The position numbers and the translations under genes are program-made. A stretch of DNA of 64,000 nucleotides, taken from contig CACHZY010000001.1 in the NCBI GenBank assembly GCA_902584445.1, forward strand, positions 44,104 to 108,103. Direction: 5' to 3'. Positions within the stretch are counted from its first letter, which is position 1. Each line of letters opens with the position of its first letter. Positions 27,114-36,456 of the stretch are shown here, piece by piece. The notes beneath the pieces are model-generated. The model did not search any database and was not told the DNA's origin. It saw only the letters and a list, made by a program, of their open reading frames with translations. This stretch comes from an uncultured Bacteroidota bacterium. GTDB taxonomy: Bacteria > Bacteroidota > Bacteroidia > Flavobacteriales > Flavobacteriaceae.

Positions 27114-30100
27114 AAATAGAATAATATTTTTTGGGTTAGCCTTTTTCTGTGTGCTTTTATCTTTTTCTCAAGACATTACAATTGTTGGAGGAACTGTTAA
27201 ATGTCCTGCTCCTCTCGCTGCAGGATACACTAAACCAATTGGTCCAAAAACATATCATGTTGTTGATTTAGCTTCGCTTCAGTCTGTTATAAATACGGGA
27301 AGCTATGACGTAGGTGCTGGAACTGTAACTCCAACTGACCTTAGCTGCGTTTGTACAACTCAAATTACTAATATGAGTAGTTTATTTTCAGGTAAACAAT
27401 CATTTAACGATAACATATCAAATTGGGATGTAAGTAACGTTACAAACATGAACAATATGTTCAATAACGCTCGTGCGTTCAACCAGGATATTAGTAGCTG
27501 GGATGTCAGCAGTGTAACAGCGATGCAGGAAATGTTTAAAAACGCAATAGTATTTAATCAGAATATAGACGTATGGGATGTAAGCAACGTAAGAAACATG
27601 ACAAGTATGTTTTATGACGCTAAACAGTTTAATCAACCAATTACGTCAGCACCTAATAGATGGAATGTTAATAAAGTTACAAGTTTTGCAAGTTTTTTAA
27701 GGGGTGCAAATTCATTTAACCAGACAATTGAGTGGGGAGGGTCAGACGGAACTGTAAGCGCAAATAACATGTGGGGAATGATGCGATCATCAAGTTTAAA
27801 CTCACCTATATCATTAAACACTAATAATGTTGTAAATATGGATACTATGTTTGAGGGTGCAACAGTTTTTAACTCAGCATTAAACTTTAGCAACACCTCT
27901 AATGTAACAAGTATGCAATTTATGTTTAAAAATGCAAGAGCCTTTAACCAACCTTTAAATTTTAATACATCGAGTGTTGTAAGTATGAGGGAAATGTTTA
28001 ATCACGCACGTTCATTTAATCAAAACATCAATAATTGGGATGTAAGTAATGTCAATAATTTTAGATCCACTTTTGCAAATGCCTATGAATTCAATCAACC
28101 TCTTAATAACTGGGTAACAACCAGTGCAGTTTCCATGCAAAGTATGTTTATTAACGCTAGAAAATTTAATCAACTTTTAACAAATTTTGACACCCAAAAT
28201 GTTAATAACATGTCATCTATGTTTCATAGTGCACTGGTATTTAATCAGCCATTATCAAATTTTAATACTCAAAGTGTAAGAAATATGATAGATATGTTTA
28301 ACAATGCCAAACAATTTAATCAAAATCTTAATGGTTGGGATGTTTCCTCAGTTACTAGTATGCACGGTTTATTTCAAAGTGCAGAGAATTTTAATGGTGA
28401 TATATCTAATTGGAATGTTTCAAGTGTCAACGATATGCAGCAAACCTTTCATAATGCACTTAATTTCAATCAGGATATAAGTGCTTGGAATGTTTCAAGT
28501 GTTAATAATATGACCAGTATGTTTAGAGGTGATGCAGGAGTCTATTCATTTAACCAAGATATAGGGGCTTGGGACACTTCTAGCGTAACTGAAATGATAT
28601 ATATGTTTAGGCAAAACGATGCATTTAATCAAGATATTAATGGATGGAATGTTTCAAATGTCAGAAGATTTGGTGGAATGTTTTTCAAGGCATTAAATTT
28701 TAATCAAGACTTAAATTCTTGGAACACATCAAGTGCAGAGCAAATGCATCTTATGTTTGAAGGGGCAATAAATTTTAATGGAAACATAGGTAATTGGAAT
28801 CTTTCAAATGTTAATTTAATTTATAGGATGTTTCAAAACGCTGACTCATTTAACCAGGATATTAATGGATGGGATATTTCAAAAGTTAAAAGTTTAGAAA
28901 ATGTTTTTAATGGTGCTGATGCTTTTAATCAAGATATAAGTAATTGGAATACATCTGGAGTTACTAATATGAAATTTACCTTTAGAGATAGTGGATTCAA
29001 CCAGGATATAAGTAATTGGGACACTTCCTCAGTTACTCATTTTAATAGAATGTTTGAGGGGGCATTAACTTTTAATCAAAATTTAAACTCATGGAACACT
29101 AGTAATGCATTAAGTATGGACGGGATGTTTTACAGAGCATCTGATTTCAACGGTGATATAAGTGATTGGGATGTAAGTAAGGTAACAAATATGAAGTATT
29201 TGTTCCTAAGGGCCATTTCATTTAATCAAGACATTGGTGCTTGGGATATTTCTTCAGTTAATGAGATGGATAGAATGTTTGAGGATGCTACTGTTTTCAA
29301 TCAAGATATAGGACCCTGGAGAGTAAATATCTCAAATGGTGCTAGAATGCAAAAAATGTTTTTAAGGGCATCAGCATTTGATCATGATATTTCCGAGTGG
29401 TGTGTTGAGAATATAGCTACTGAACCAAACTCATTTAAGGTTGGATCTCTTTTAACAGATTCAACTGATCCCCAGTGGGGAGTATATGTGATAAGATGTG
29501 ATGTCACACCGCCTACTGTACTTACAATGGTAGATAGTGATTCAGATAATTTATTGGTAGAGACTGATGTAGTTCAAATTACCGTTACTTTTGATGAGCC
29601 AATGATGGACTTTCCACAATACAGCATTGATGGCAGTAATTATCAAAATCTATCTAAAACTACTTCTTCGGTTTGGACATACAGTTTTGATGTATCAACA
29701 TATTCTGGAAGCGATGGAACAATTAGCTTTACAGTCTCGGGTACTGATTTAAACTATAATGCTTATGCAGGCTCAGATAAAATTGATTTTATAATTGACC
29801 GAGTGCCTCCGACATTAACTCTAACGGATAATCATCCTGATCTGCTACTTAACTTATCAGATTCAGTGTTAGTTCAAGCAAGTTTTAGTGAGTCAATGAG
29901 AACGCCACAACTAACAATGTCACCTACTTTAATTGTGAATGATCCAATGTCAGTAGCAGGTAATGACTCTAATTGGAACTATACGCTAGACGTCTCCTCA
30001 TTAGGAGCTACAGATGGTGTTTACACTGTTACTCTATCAGCTTCAGATTTAGCTGGAAATTCATATGTTGGTACAGAGAGTATTACATATACTTTGGATG

Positions 30101-33100
30101 TAACCACTCCAACAGTGGTTTTATATGATGATGATTCTGATAATGTAGTTACATCCATTGATTCTTTAACAGTAACAGCAACTTTTTCTGAGTCTGTTCA
30201 GCTTACACCAACTATCTCCCTTGGATCATTAGTTACAAATGCACAGATGAGTCCCACCAGTTCGCAAGACAACTGGACTTACTTTTTTGATTTTAGTCTG
30301 CTTTCAATTACCCCAGGGGCCTATCCAGTTAACGTCTCTGGAGCTGATCTAGCTGGAAATACATACTCAACTATTGGTGGTTTGCTAAATGGAGACGAAA
30401 CTAGCATAGATACAATTCTATTGGATTATCAGTTATTTACACCATCTATAACTGTCACAAGTGTGACAAAAATCTATGAAGCAGACTCTCAATTGACATT
30501 AACAGCCACATCTACAAGTGGTGGAGCAATTACATTCCAAAAAGTTGACCCGTCATGTTCGTTTATTTCAATTTCAGGATCTGATGTTACAATAATTGGT
30601 GCTGGCTCATGCCAAGTTAAGGTTTCTCAAGCTGCCTTTGGTGCCTACCGATCTGCCGAAGTATTTATAAATATTAATATTGAAAAAGCAGATATAGTAA
30701 TAGAAACTTCTGATTATGAGGCTGAATGTGGAGATGAAAATTTTCAACTCACTGCAAGTTGCTCTTCATGCAATAGATCAGATTTTATATTTACCTCGCT
30801 TAATACAAATGTTGTTTCTGTGACAGGAACGAATACTGCACTTATAAGTAACTCTGGAGATAGTGTTATACAAGTTACACTTCCAGAAGATGGAAATTAT
30901 AATTCTGCGACAGCTACTTTTAGTTTAAAGGTAAGTAAAGGAGATCCAATTGTAACTCAGGATGATTTATCCAAAAATTATGGAGAATCGTTTACTCTCA
31001 CAACATCTTCGACAAGTGATGCAAATATAATATATACAATTACTGATACTAGTATTGCAACTGTCTCAGGTTCAATCGTAACAACTAAAGGAGCTGGTAG
31101 CACCACAATCTTAGTAACTCAATTAGAAAATCAGTGCTATAACTCAATTACAACATCAATGACTCTAGATGTTAATACTGTAAGCCAAACTGTATCTTGG
31201 ATGACAGATATTTATAAAATATTTGGAGATGAATTTACTCTTGACATGCCAATTAATGATTCAGATTACGTTGGTATAATTTCCTTCAGCTCCTCTGATC
31301 CTAGTATTGCTAGTGTTAACTCTTTTACTGGTGAAGTTATAATTGAAAATGTTGGTGCAGGATCAGTAATTTTAACAGCACATTTAGCCGCTGACAATAA
31401 CTTTGACTCAGCAACAGTGACAACAAGTTTATTTATTGATAAATCAAACCAGTCAATTATTGTTGGCACAATTCCAATTACAAAACCATTGAAGGATTTT
31501 TCTGTATTTCCAATATCGGCTGTAGCCACACCATCTGGTGCCCCAGTTTATATTGAAGTTGATCCTGGATCTGCAGCTACACTCAGTGGAACAGCTGGGA
31601 ATTATGAACTTGTAAGTATAAACTCAACTGGACTTGTAACAATAACTTTTAAGACATTGGCTGCTGATCATCCAAATTATAATCCAGCATCCACTGTTTT
31701 TATTATGGATGTAATTAAATCTAATCAGAATATAATAGTAGATCCACCAGTTAATTCAATACTTTATTACTCTGAAAACCTTTCTTACACCATAAATGCT
31801 AATACCGACTCTGGTCTTTTGTTAAATTACGACTATGTGTCAGGAGCAGGGGCGTCATTAACCGGCAATAAATTAGAAATTAATGATATAGGCGAAATAA
31901 TTGTAGATATAAAACAGCCAGGAAATACTGAATATAATATGGCGCCAATAAGAAGAGTCATTATCAATGTTCTTCAAGGAATAACAGTGTTGTCAGACTT
32001 TAATTTGCCAAGTAAGGTTTTTAGTGATGATGATTTTACTTTCGTAGCACCTAAATCTAATAGACCTGGAGATATTAAATATACAAGCAGTAATCCATCT
32101 GTTGCCCAGGTAATTAATGGTAAAATTGTAATTAATGGTGTAGGATCAGCTAAAATCACTGCAATTCAAGAAGCTAATAGGCTATACAACCAAGGAAATA
32201 TAAGCACCGTATTTTTTGTTGGAGACACTGACATTGATATGGATGGTATTGGTGATAGTTTTGATAATTGTCCTGGAGTTGCGAATCCTAATCAATTAGA
32301 CACTGATGGAGACACCCTCGGAAATCTTTGTGATTTGGATGATGACAATGATAATTGGATAGACGAAATTGAAGGTGATTGTGGTTCTGATCCACTTGAT
32401 ATTGATAGTTACCCCTCGGACAATGACTATGATGGACAAGCCGACTGTATTGATACAGATGACGATAATGACGGATGGTCTGATCAAGAAGAGATAGTTT
32501 GTAATTCAGATCCATTTGACTCTAATATAAGACCTATAGATACTGATTTGGATGGCATCTCTAATTGTGAAGATACTGACGATGATAATGATGGATGGAT
32601 GGATGAAGAGGAGTTAAATTGTAATTCAGATCCATTAGATTCAGCAATAAAACCATTAGATACTGATAATGACGGAATTTCTAATTGTAAAGATACAGAT
32701 GATGATAATGATGGATGGCTAGATGAGGAGGAAATCAACTGTGGATCAGATCCGCTAAATGAAGCTTTATATCCAATAGATACCGACAACGACGGACTAA
32801 GCAACTGTTATGACAAGGATGATGACGGAGATGGATGGTCTGACGAAATCGAAGAAAAGTGTGAGACGAATCCATTAAGTGCATTTGATGTGCCCATAGA
32901 TAGAGATAATGATGGTGACCCAAGTTGTACTGATCCTGATGATAATCAAATATTTGTATCTCCACTTTTAACACCAGGTGTAAATGGTCCAGAATCTACT
33001 TGGAAGATTATTAACTTTGAACAGTACCCCAGTTCAATTGTTAAGGTTTATAACAGATATGGTCAAGTTGTATTTAGAAAAGTAAATTATCAGAATGATT

Positions 33101-33216
33101 GGGCAGGCACTTACAATAAAACTGGAGAACTTCTTCCTGCTGGATCTTATTATTATGTTGTTGAAGTACCAGAGACGGGTAAAGTGAAAAAAGGTTGGCT
33201 ATATCTGACGTATTAA
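27103..33216 (+). CDS. Giant BspA-repeat surface protein with Ig-like domains, TSP3 repeats and T9SS type B sorting domain
   Basis: A 2037-residue secreted protein. Order: signal peptide (about 1-22); about 27 BspA/DUF285 repeats of about 25 residues (about 80-770) of the form FNQDISNWDVSSVTNM followed by MF; Ig-like domains of the type TLTDNHPDLLLNLSDSVLV (about 800-1130); Ig2-like repeats with periodic ITxxSTSD and GAGSxxI patterns (about 1120-1700); calcium-binding thrombospondin type 3 repeats DTDNDGISNCKDTDDDNDGW (about 1708-1946); and a gliding-motility-type C-terminal domain (VKVYNRYGQVVFRK, GSYYYVVEVP, GWLYLTY). This is a classic T9SS adhesin layout. It is translationally coupled to the PorP/SprF gene, its likely dedicated partner. 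The ligand is unknown. Confidence 0.95.
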   Translation: MRSKNRIIFFGLAFFCVLLSFSQDITIVGGTVKCPAPLAAGYTKPIGPKTYHVVDLASLQSVINTGSYDVGAGTVTPTDLSCVCTTQITNMSSLFSGKQSFNDNISNWDVSNVTNMNNMFNNARAFNQDISSWDVSSVTAMQEMFKNAIVFNQNIDVWDVSNVRNMTSMFYDAKQFNQPITSAPNRWNVNKVTSFASFLRGANSFNQTIEWGGSDGTVSANNMWGMMRSSSLNSPISLNTNNVVNMDTMFEGATVFNSALNFSNTSNVTSMQFMFKNARAFNQPLNFNTSSVVSMREMFNHARSFNQNINNWDVSNVNNFRSTFANAYEFNQPLNNWVTTSAVSMQSMFINARKFNQLLTNFDTQNVNNMSSMFHSALVFNQPLSNFNTQSVRNMIDMFNNAKQFNQNLNGWDVSSVTSMHGLFQSAENFNGDISNWNVSSVNDMQQTFHNALNFNQDISAWNVSSVNNMTSMFRGDAGVYSFNQDIGAWDTSSVTEMIYMFRQNDAFNQDINGWNVSNVRRFGGMFFKALNFNQDLNSWNTSSAEQMHLMFEGAINFNGNIGNWNLSNVNLIYRMFQNADSFNQDINGWDISKVKSLENVFNGADAFNQDISNWNTSGVTNMKFTFRDSGFNQDISNWDTSSVTHFNRMFEGALTFNQNLNSWNTSNALSMDGMFYRASDFNGDISDWDVSKVTNMKYLFLRAISFNQDIGAWDISSVNEMDRMFEDATVFNQDIGPWRVNISNGARMQKMFLRASAFDHDISEWCVENIATEPNSFKVGSLLTDSTDPQWGVYVIRCDVTPPTVLTMVDSDSDNLLVETDVVQITVTFDEPMMDFPQYSIDGSNYQNLSKTTSSVWTYSFDVSTYSGSDGTISFTVSGTDLNYNAYAGSDKIDFIIDRVPPTLTLTDNHPDLLLNLSDSVLVQASFSESMRTPQLTMSPTLIVNDPMSVAGNDSNWNYTLDVSSLGATDGVYTVTLSASDLAGNSYVGTESITYTLDVTTPTVVLYDDDSDNVVTSIDSLTVTATFSESVQLTPTISLGSLVTNAQMSPTSSQDNWTYFFDFSLLSITPGAYPVNVSGADLAGNTYSTIGGLLNGDETSIDTILLDYQLFTPSITVTSVTKIYEADSQLTLTATSTSGGAITFQKVDPSCSFISISGSDVTIIGAGSCQVKVSQAAFGAYRSAEVFININIEKADIVIETSDYEAECGDENFQLTASCSSCNRSDFIFTSLNTNVVSVTGTNTALISNSGDSVIQVTLPEDGNYNSATATFSLKVSKGDPIVTQDDLSKNYGESFTLTTSSTSDANIIYTITDTSIATVSGSIVTTKGAGSTTILVTQLENQCYNSITTSMTLDVNTVSQTVSWMTDIYKIFGDEFTLDMPINDSDYVGIISFSSSDPSIASVNSFTGEVIIENVGAGSVILTAHLAADNNFDSATVTTSLFIDKSNQSIIVGTIPITKPLKDFSVFPISAVATPSGAPVYIEVDPGSAATLSGTAGNYELVSINSTGLVTITFKTLAADHPNYNPASTVFIMDVIKSNQNIIVDPPVNSILYYSENLSYTINANTDSGLLLNYDYVSGAGASLTGNKLEINDIGEIIVDIKQPGNTEYNMAPIRRVIINVLQGITVLSDFNLPSKVFSDDDFTFVAPKSNRPGDIKYTSSNPSVAQVINGKIVINGVGSAKITAIQEANRLYNQGNISTVFFVGDTDIDMDGIGDSFDNCPGVANPNQLDTDGDTLGNLCDLDDDNDNWIDEIEGDCGSDPLDIDSYPSDNDYDGQADCIDTDDDNDGWSDQEEIVCNSDPFDSNIRPIDTDLDGISNCEDTDDDNDGWMDEEELNCNSDPLDSAIKPLDTDNDGISNCKDTDDDNDGWLDEEEINCGSDPLNEALYPIDTDNDGLSNCYDKDDDGDGWSDEIEEKCETNPLSAFDVPIDRDNDGDPSCTDPDDNQIFVSPLLTPGVNGPESTWKIINFEQYPSSIVKVYNRYGQVVFRKVNYQNDWAGTYNKTGELLPAGSYYYVVEVPETGKVKKGWLYLTY
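27360..29410 (+). repeat. Array of about 27 BspA-type coding repeats
   Basis: Within the surface-protein gene, units of about 75 bp encode FNQ-(D/N)-I-x-x-W-(D/N)-V-S-x-V-x-x-M-x-x-MF-x-x-A. I count about 27 units, most full length; units 4, 5, 15 and 26 carry short insertions. The DNA copies are diverged, so the array is old rather than a recent tandem expansion, though similar stretches could still recombine. Confidence 0.9.
32227..32940 (+). repeat. Thrombospondin type 3-like calcium-binding repeats
   Basis: Tandem Asp-rich units of about 108 bp (36 residues) each contain D-x-D-x-D-G, paired cysteines and a W-x-x-E-E-x-x-C segment. They form a rigid calcium-stabilised stalk between the Ig-like modules and the T9SS sorting domain. 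The periodicity creates long open frames on the opposite strand that are not genes. Confidence 0.88.
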
Positions 33217-33226
33217 TAATTAAATT

Positions 33227-33303
<77 letters not shown>

Positions 33304-33361
33304 AATAAGATTAAAATTTAAGATAGAAATTTAACTACAGTTATAATCACAAATATATAGT

Positions 33362-34246
33362 TTATGTTGAATTATTTTTTCTATTGAGAATTAATAGAGC
33401 AGCTTTACAATCCAATGAGTGGAAATCACGAGGATACTTATGTTTATGTATTTTAAATAAAGCTAAAATTAAATAATAAATATAAAAGGGCGTAGAAGGC
33501 CAAATAAGTCGTTTATATGCAAAGTTTCTATCGAAAAGAAATATTTCAGTATTTTTTTTGGTGACAAAATCATTTTTAGTGAAATATTTTTGAACAATAT
33601 CGGGCGGCCTACAAACTCTGACATTATATTGATCAAACATTGTTCTTAATGCTGCACCTAAAGTAGGGTCTATGAAATTTAAAACTAGGAATGAGTTTTT
33701 ATGAGTTATCAATTTCAATTCTTTAACCAAATTTGATAAGTCATCACAAAATTCTATGCACCCGCGTAACATTATTATATCAAACTTTGAATTTTTTAGA
33801 GTCTTTGAAAGTTTATCGTTATTAAGATCAAATTTAAATGAATCAATTTTAAGAACATTTTTACTATAATTGACCGCATCAGCTGAATATTCAGTATTTG
33901 TAACACTTTTCGCGCCATGCTTTAAAAATCTTTTAACAAAAACTCCATTTCCTCCACTAATATCTAATACTGTTTTATCCTTAAAATCAATATCATATCC
34001 TTTGAGTATTTCATTAAAAATATCTGCACGTTCAGTTTGAACGTCTATATCGTCTTTTGAAACAAAATACTTGTAAATTATTGATGGATCTTTTTCAACA
34101 TCCTTGCTTTTTGCAAGGATGTTGAACTTTTTTGAAAAAAATGATAAAAAATGTAATGGATATCTTTTTCTTGGATTAATAGTTGTAACTCCATTAGAAA
34201 GATCATATTCCCAGACATGTTTATAGGTTTTAATTTTAAATTTCAT
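33362..34246 (-). CDS. Orphan class I SAM-dependent methyltransferase
   Basis: A 294-residue protein with a methyltransferase-11/12-like core: motif I is TVLDISGGNGVFVKRFLKHG (about 111-130), motif II acid in VTNTEYSADAVNYS, then FDIIMLRGCIEFCDD (motif IV) and NSFLVLNFIDP. No signal or transmembrane helix is certain. It sits alone between two tRNA-Pro genes in the same orientation, a common landing place for acquired genes, and its second half (PFYIYYLILALFKIHKHKYP) resembles enzymes in surface-glycan or lipid loci. The coding sequence contains a perfect 14-bp inverted repeat at 34094-34126. Substrate unknown. Confidence 0.82.
   Translation of the reverse strand: MKFKIKTYKHVWEYDLSNGVTTINPRKRYPLHFLSFFSKKFNILAKSKDVEKDPSIIYKYFVSKDDIDVQTERADIFNEILKGYDIDFKDKTVLDISGGNGVFVKRFLKHGAKSVTNTEYSADAVNYSKNVLKIDSFKFDLNNDKLSKTLKNSKFDIIMLRGCIEFCDDLSNLVKELKLITHKNSFLVLNFIDPTLGAALRTMFDQYNVRVCRPPDIVQKYFTKNDFVTKKNTEIFLFDRNFAYKRLIWPSTPFYIYYLILALFKIHKHKYPRDFHSLDCKAALLILNRKNNST
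34094..34126. repeat. Perfect 14-bp inverted repeat with 5-nt loop inside the methyltransferase gene
   Basis: Arms TTCAACATCCTTGC (34094-34107) and GCAAGGATGTTGAA (34113-34126) surround a loop of five T. On the plus strand the hairpin is followed by C and a run of seven T or so, giving a terminator-like shape antisense to the gene. On the minus strand it encodes FNILAKSKDVEK. A perfect repeat this long is not expected by chance in the window. Confidence 0.8.
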
Positions 34247-34273
34247 GTGAAATTTGCTAAAATTAATTATTTG

Positions 34274-34348
34274 TCGGGGTGGCAGGATTCGAACCTGCGA
34301 CCTCCTGCTCCCAAAGCAGGCGCGATGACCGGGCTACGCTACACCCCG
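34274..34348 (-). tRNA. tRNA-Pro (anticodon UGG)
   Basis: On the minus strand: acceptor CGGGGTG with CACCCCG, D-arm with GTAGCGTAGCCCGGTCATCGC, anticodon stem CCTGC/GCAGG with loop TTTGGGA (anticodon TGG), and T arm GGTTCGAAT. C1-G72 and discriminator A fit tRNA-Pro. CCA is not encoded. With the GGG isoacceptor at 33230, this window reads all proline codons. Confidence 0.96.
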
Positions 34349-34512
34349 AAAAAACTTATTTATAATTCAAATAGGTGGTCAAATATAGGGTTTAAATAAA
34401 ATACTGCAAACCCTCCCGAAGTATATTTATTGTGAATAATTTTTAAACTTGATTTAATTGATTTTAACATTTTCACAACATTTAGTTTGCAGTAAAAAAA
34501 ATACTTTTAGAT

Positions 34513-34722
34513 ATGAATTATAAAGAAAGACTTTCCCCTGCCTACTTCTTTTATAAAAGTATTTTACGTAAGGTTAGTTTTGATACTAATCTTTTTGGTA
34601 AGGAATTAAAGAAAGCTATTTCGGTATTGTCAAAAGATGAAGCAATTCATTTATACAATTGGGCATTGACTTTTAGTAAATCTCAGCCTGAACTCAATCT
34701 ATCACTAGACTGCATGGATTAA
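34513..34722 (+). CDS. Small conserved-looking protein of unknown function
   Basis: A 69-residue cytoplasmic protein, predicted mostly helical (YKERLSPAYFFYKSILRKVSF, then LFGKELKKAISVLSKDEAIHLYNWALTFSKSQPEL). No signal peptide, cysteine pair or DNA-binding motif is evident. The frame opens with an ATG after a plausible AT-rich leader and ends overlapping the convergent oxyR stop by 4 bp. Codon usage looks like that of its neighbours, which favours a real gene. I do not recognise the family. Confidence 0.6.
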   Translation: MNYKERLSPAYFFYKSILRKVSFDTNLFGKELKKAISVLSKDEAIHLYNWALTFSKSQPELNLSLDCMD

Positions 34723-35654
34723 ATCTTTTGTGGACTAATTACCTTAATATCTCCAAAATTAATTGCGCCCCTAATAATACTAGATATAGTTGATTTAAGC
34801 GCATTTATAACTGGTAACTTTAGTTTACTTTTAGAATGTATCAAGCTCACCTCCCTAGCAGGTGCAGGGTCTGGAAAAAATTTTAAATTTTTCTTTTTTT
34901 CTGTAGTCATCGAATCAGCATTTAAATATGGAAGAAGTGTCATCCCTAATCCCTCGTCAGCTAATTTGATTAGCGTTTCAAAACTTCCGCTTTTAAGGTC
35001 AAATCGGTTGCTGGACAGAGAATTTACTTGACATAAGTTTAAAATGTGGTCCCTAAAACAATGACCATCCTCTAAAACTAATATGTCAGTACTATTTAGG
35101 TCATCAATCTCAATATGATCCAAAGATTTTAAAGGGTTTGAATTTGGAATATAAGCCACAAAGGGTTCATGATACAGAGGTAGTTCGAGTATGGTGTCCA
35201 TACCTAATGGGGTAGCAGCTATTCCAGCATCTAAATGCCCATCATTAATAAGCCTGGTTATATTTACGGTGGTCAGCTCCTCAATTTTTAAGTCTACCTT
35301 TGGGTATTTCTTGGTAAATATATTAAGGAACATAGGCAAAAGGGTAGGCATTACTGTCGGAATTATTCCTAATTTAAATTCACCTCCTACAAAACCTTTT
35401 TCTGTAGAGACAATATCATCCATCCTGCTAGCTTCCTCCGTTATTTTTTTTGCCTGTACAATGATTTTCTTTCCGATATCTGTCAAAATAATAGGCTTAG
35501 TAGATCTATTGAAAATTTTAACTCCCAATTCTTCTTCTAGTTTTTGAATCTGCATACTTAGTGTTGGTTGAGTAACAAAGCATTTTTCCGCTGCATTAGT
35601 GAAATTTCCTGACTCAGCAACAGCATTCATATATTTTAGTTGAGTTAGTGTCAT
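34719..35654 (-). CDS. oxyR: OxyR-type LysR family peroxide sensor
   Basis: A 311-residue LysR regulator with an N-terminal winged HTH (LTQLKYMNAVAESGNFTNAAEKCFVTQPTLSMQIQKL in pieces, about 3-40) and a substrate-binding-like effector domain. The redox pair characteristic of OxyR is present: LEDGHCFRDHILNLC, with cysteines at about 199 and 208, the same spacing as in E. coli. OxyR activates catalase and peroxiredoxin genes when oxidised; none lie next to it. The upstream 106 bp are almost pure A and T with several inverted repeats and probably hold its promoter. Confidence 0.93.
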   Translation of the reverse strand: MTLTQLKYMNAVAESGNFTNAAEKCFVTQPTLSMQIQKLEEELGVKIFNRSTKPIILTDIGKKIIVQAKKITEEASRMDDIVSTEKGFVGGEFKLGIIPTVMPTLLPMFLNIFTKKYPKVDLKIEELTTVNITRLINDGHLDAGIAATPLGMDTILELPLYHEPFVAYIPNSNPLKSLDHIEIDDLNSTDILVLEDGHCFRDHILNLCQVNSLSSNRFDLKSGSFETLIKLADEGLGMTLLPYLNADSMTTEKKKNLKFFPDPAPAREVSLIHSKSKLKLPVINALKSTISSIIRGAINFGDIKVISPQKI

Positions 35655-35760
35655 AATAATTTATTATTAATAATTTAAAATTAATAATTATTATCTATTA
35701 TTAAATAATAAATTTATTATTTATTAATCTTAATACAAGATTTAATTTTTTAAATTAAGA
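35655..35760. other. Extremely AT-rich intergenic region upstream of oxyR
   Basis: The stretch consists almost entirely of A and T, dominated by overlapping TAATAAT/ATTATTA and AATAAATTTATT motifs that form imperfect palindromes. It lies between the oxyR start and the stop of the upstream cyclophilin gene. It probably contains the oxyR promoter; OxyR-family sites are often AT-rich dyads, so autoregulation is possible but not demonstrable by eye. Confidence 0.5.
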
Positions 35761-36456
35761 CTAATCTATTAAAACAGCTTTAATATAAATATTACTTATT
35801 GGCATTTCTCTTTTATCAATTTCTAGTTGGTTGATTTTATCTACAACATTCATCCCTTTTATAACTTTTCCAAATGCAGTATATTTTCCATCCAAATGGT
35901 AAGCTCCTGGAGACTGTTGAACAATAAAAAATTCATAGGGTGATGCTAATTTATATGGATTATTGATTTCGCTACTAGGCATCGATATTACACCCCTGTG
36001 ATGCGAATATCCTTTTTTTGTGTCGGGAGGGAGAAGATAGCGTCCAATTTCTTTTCTTTTATTCATACTTTCACGACTATCAGAATTTCCTCCCTGAATA
36101 ATAAATCCTGGCACTACTCGATGAAACATTGTTCCATCAAAATATTTTTTCTTTGTTAGATAAATAAAATTAGCTCTATGATAAGGTGTTTTTTTGAATA
36201 ATTTAATGTCAATATTTCCGAACTTAGTTATAATTCTAACTTTATCTTCTTTATTTTCTTTGCTATAATTAAATAAAAATGGAATAGCATTTTTATCATT
36301 AAGATGAATTGATTTATCCTTAATAAATGTGTGTTTTTTTATTGATTCTTTTTTTTCAATAACTCTTAACTTTACACTATTATTCTTTTGTTTTGGGTTA
36401 CATCCGTAATTAACAATTATTACAAGAGAGAATAGAAGCATTTCAATACATTTCAT
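35761..36456 (-). CDS. Cyclophilin-type peptidyl-prolyl isomerase lipoprotein
   Basis: With the start at the ATG on 36454-36456 this is a 231-residue protein. A short signal with lipobox (LVIIVNYGC) is followed by a linker and a cyclophilin domain: FGNIDIKLF, MFHRVVPGFIIQGGNSDS, GVISMPSSEINNPYKLASPYEFFI and LDGKYTAFGKVIKGMNVVDKI. The Arg and Gln of FHR and IQGG are kept; the usual GSQFF block is changed to YEFFIVQQ, as in several Bacteroidota GldI-like isomerases. Its ATG overlaps the divergent NUDIX ATG inside CATG. It is the third prolyl isomerase of the window. Confidence 0.87.
   Translation of the reverse strand: MKCIEMLLFSLVIIVNYGCNPKQKNNSVKLRVIEKKESIKKHTFIKDKSIHLNDKNAIPFLFNYSKENKEDKVRIITKFGNIDIKLFKKTPYHRANFIYLTKKKYFDGTMFHRVVPGFIIQGGNSDSRESMNKRKEIGRYLLPPDTKKGYSHHRGVISMPSSEINNPYKLASPYEFFIVQQSPGAYHLDGKYTAFGKVIKGMNVVDKINQLEIDKREMPISNIYIKAVLID

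Noticed and set aside
27360..29410. Regular repeats considered as a CRISPR-like or minisatellite array
   Set aside because: The repeat is in frame and encodes BspA units; unit sequences are diverged and there are no spacers or cas genes.
32288..32974. Several open frames antisense to the end of the surface-protein gene
   Set aside because: They arise from the periodic TSP3 repeats, which avoid stops on the opposite strand; the sense frame is clearly the gene.
34238..34255. AAATTTCATGTGAAATTT dyad around the methyltransferase start as a parS site
   Set aside because: It matches the parS consensus at only about 11 of 16 positions, no better than many AT-rich dyads.
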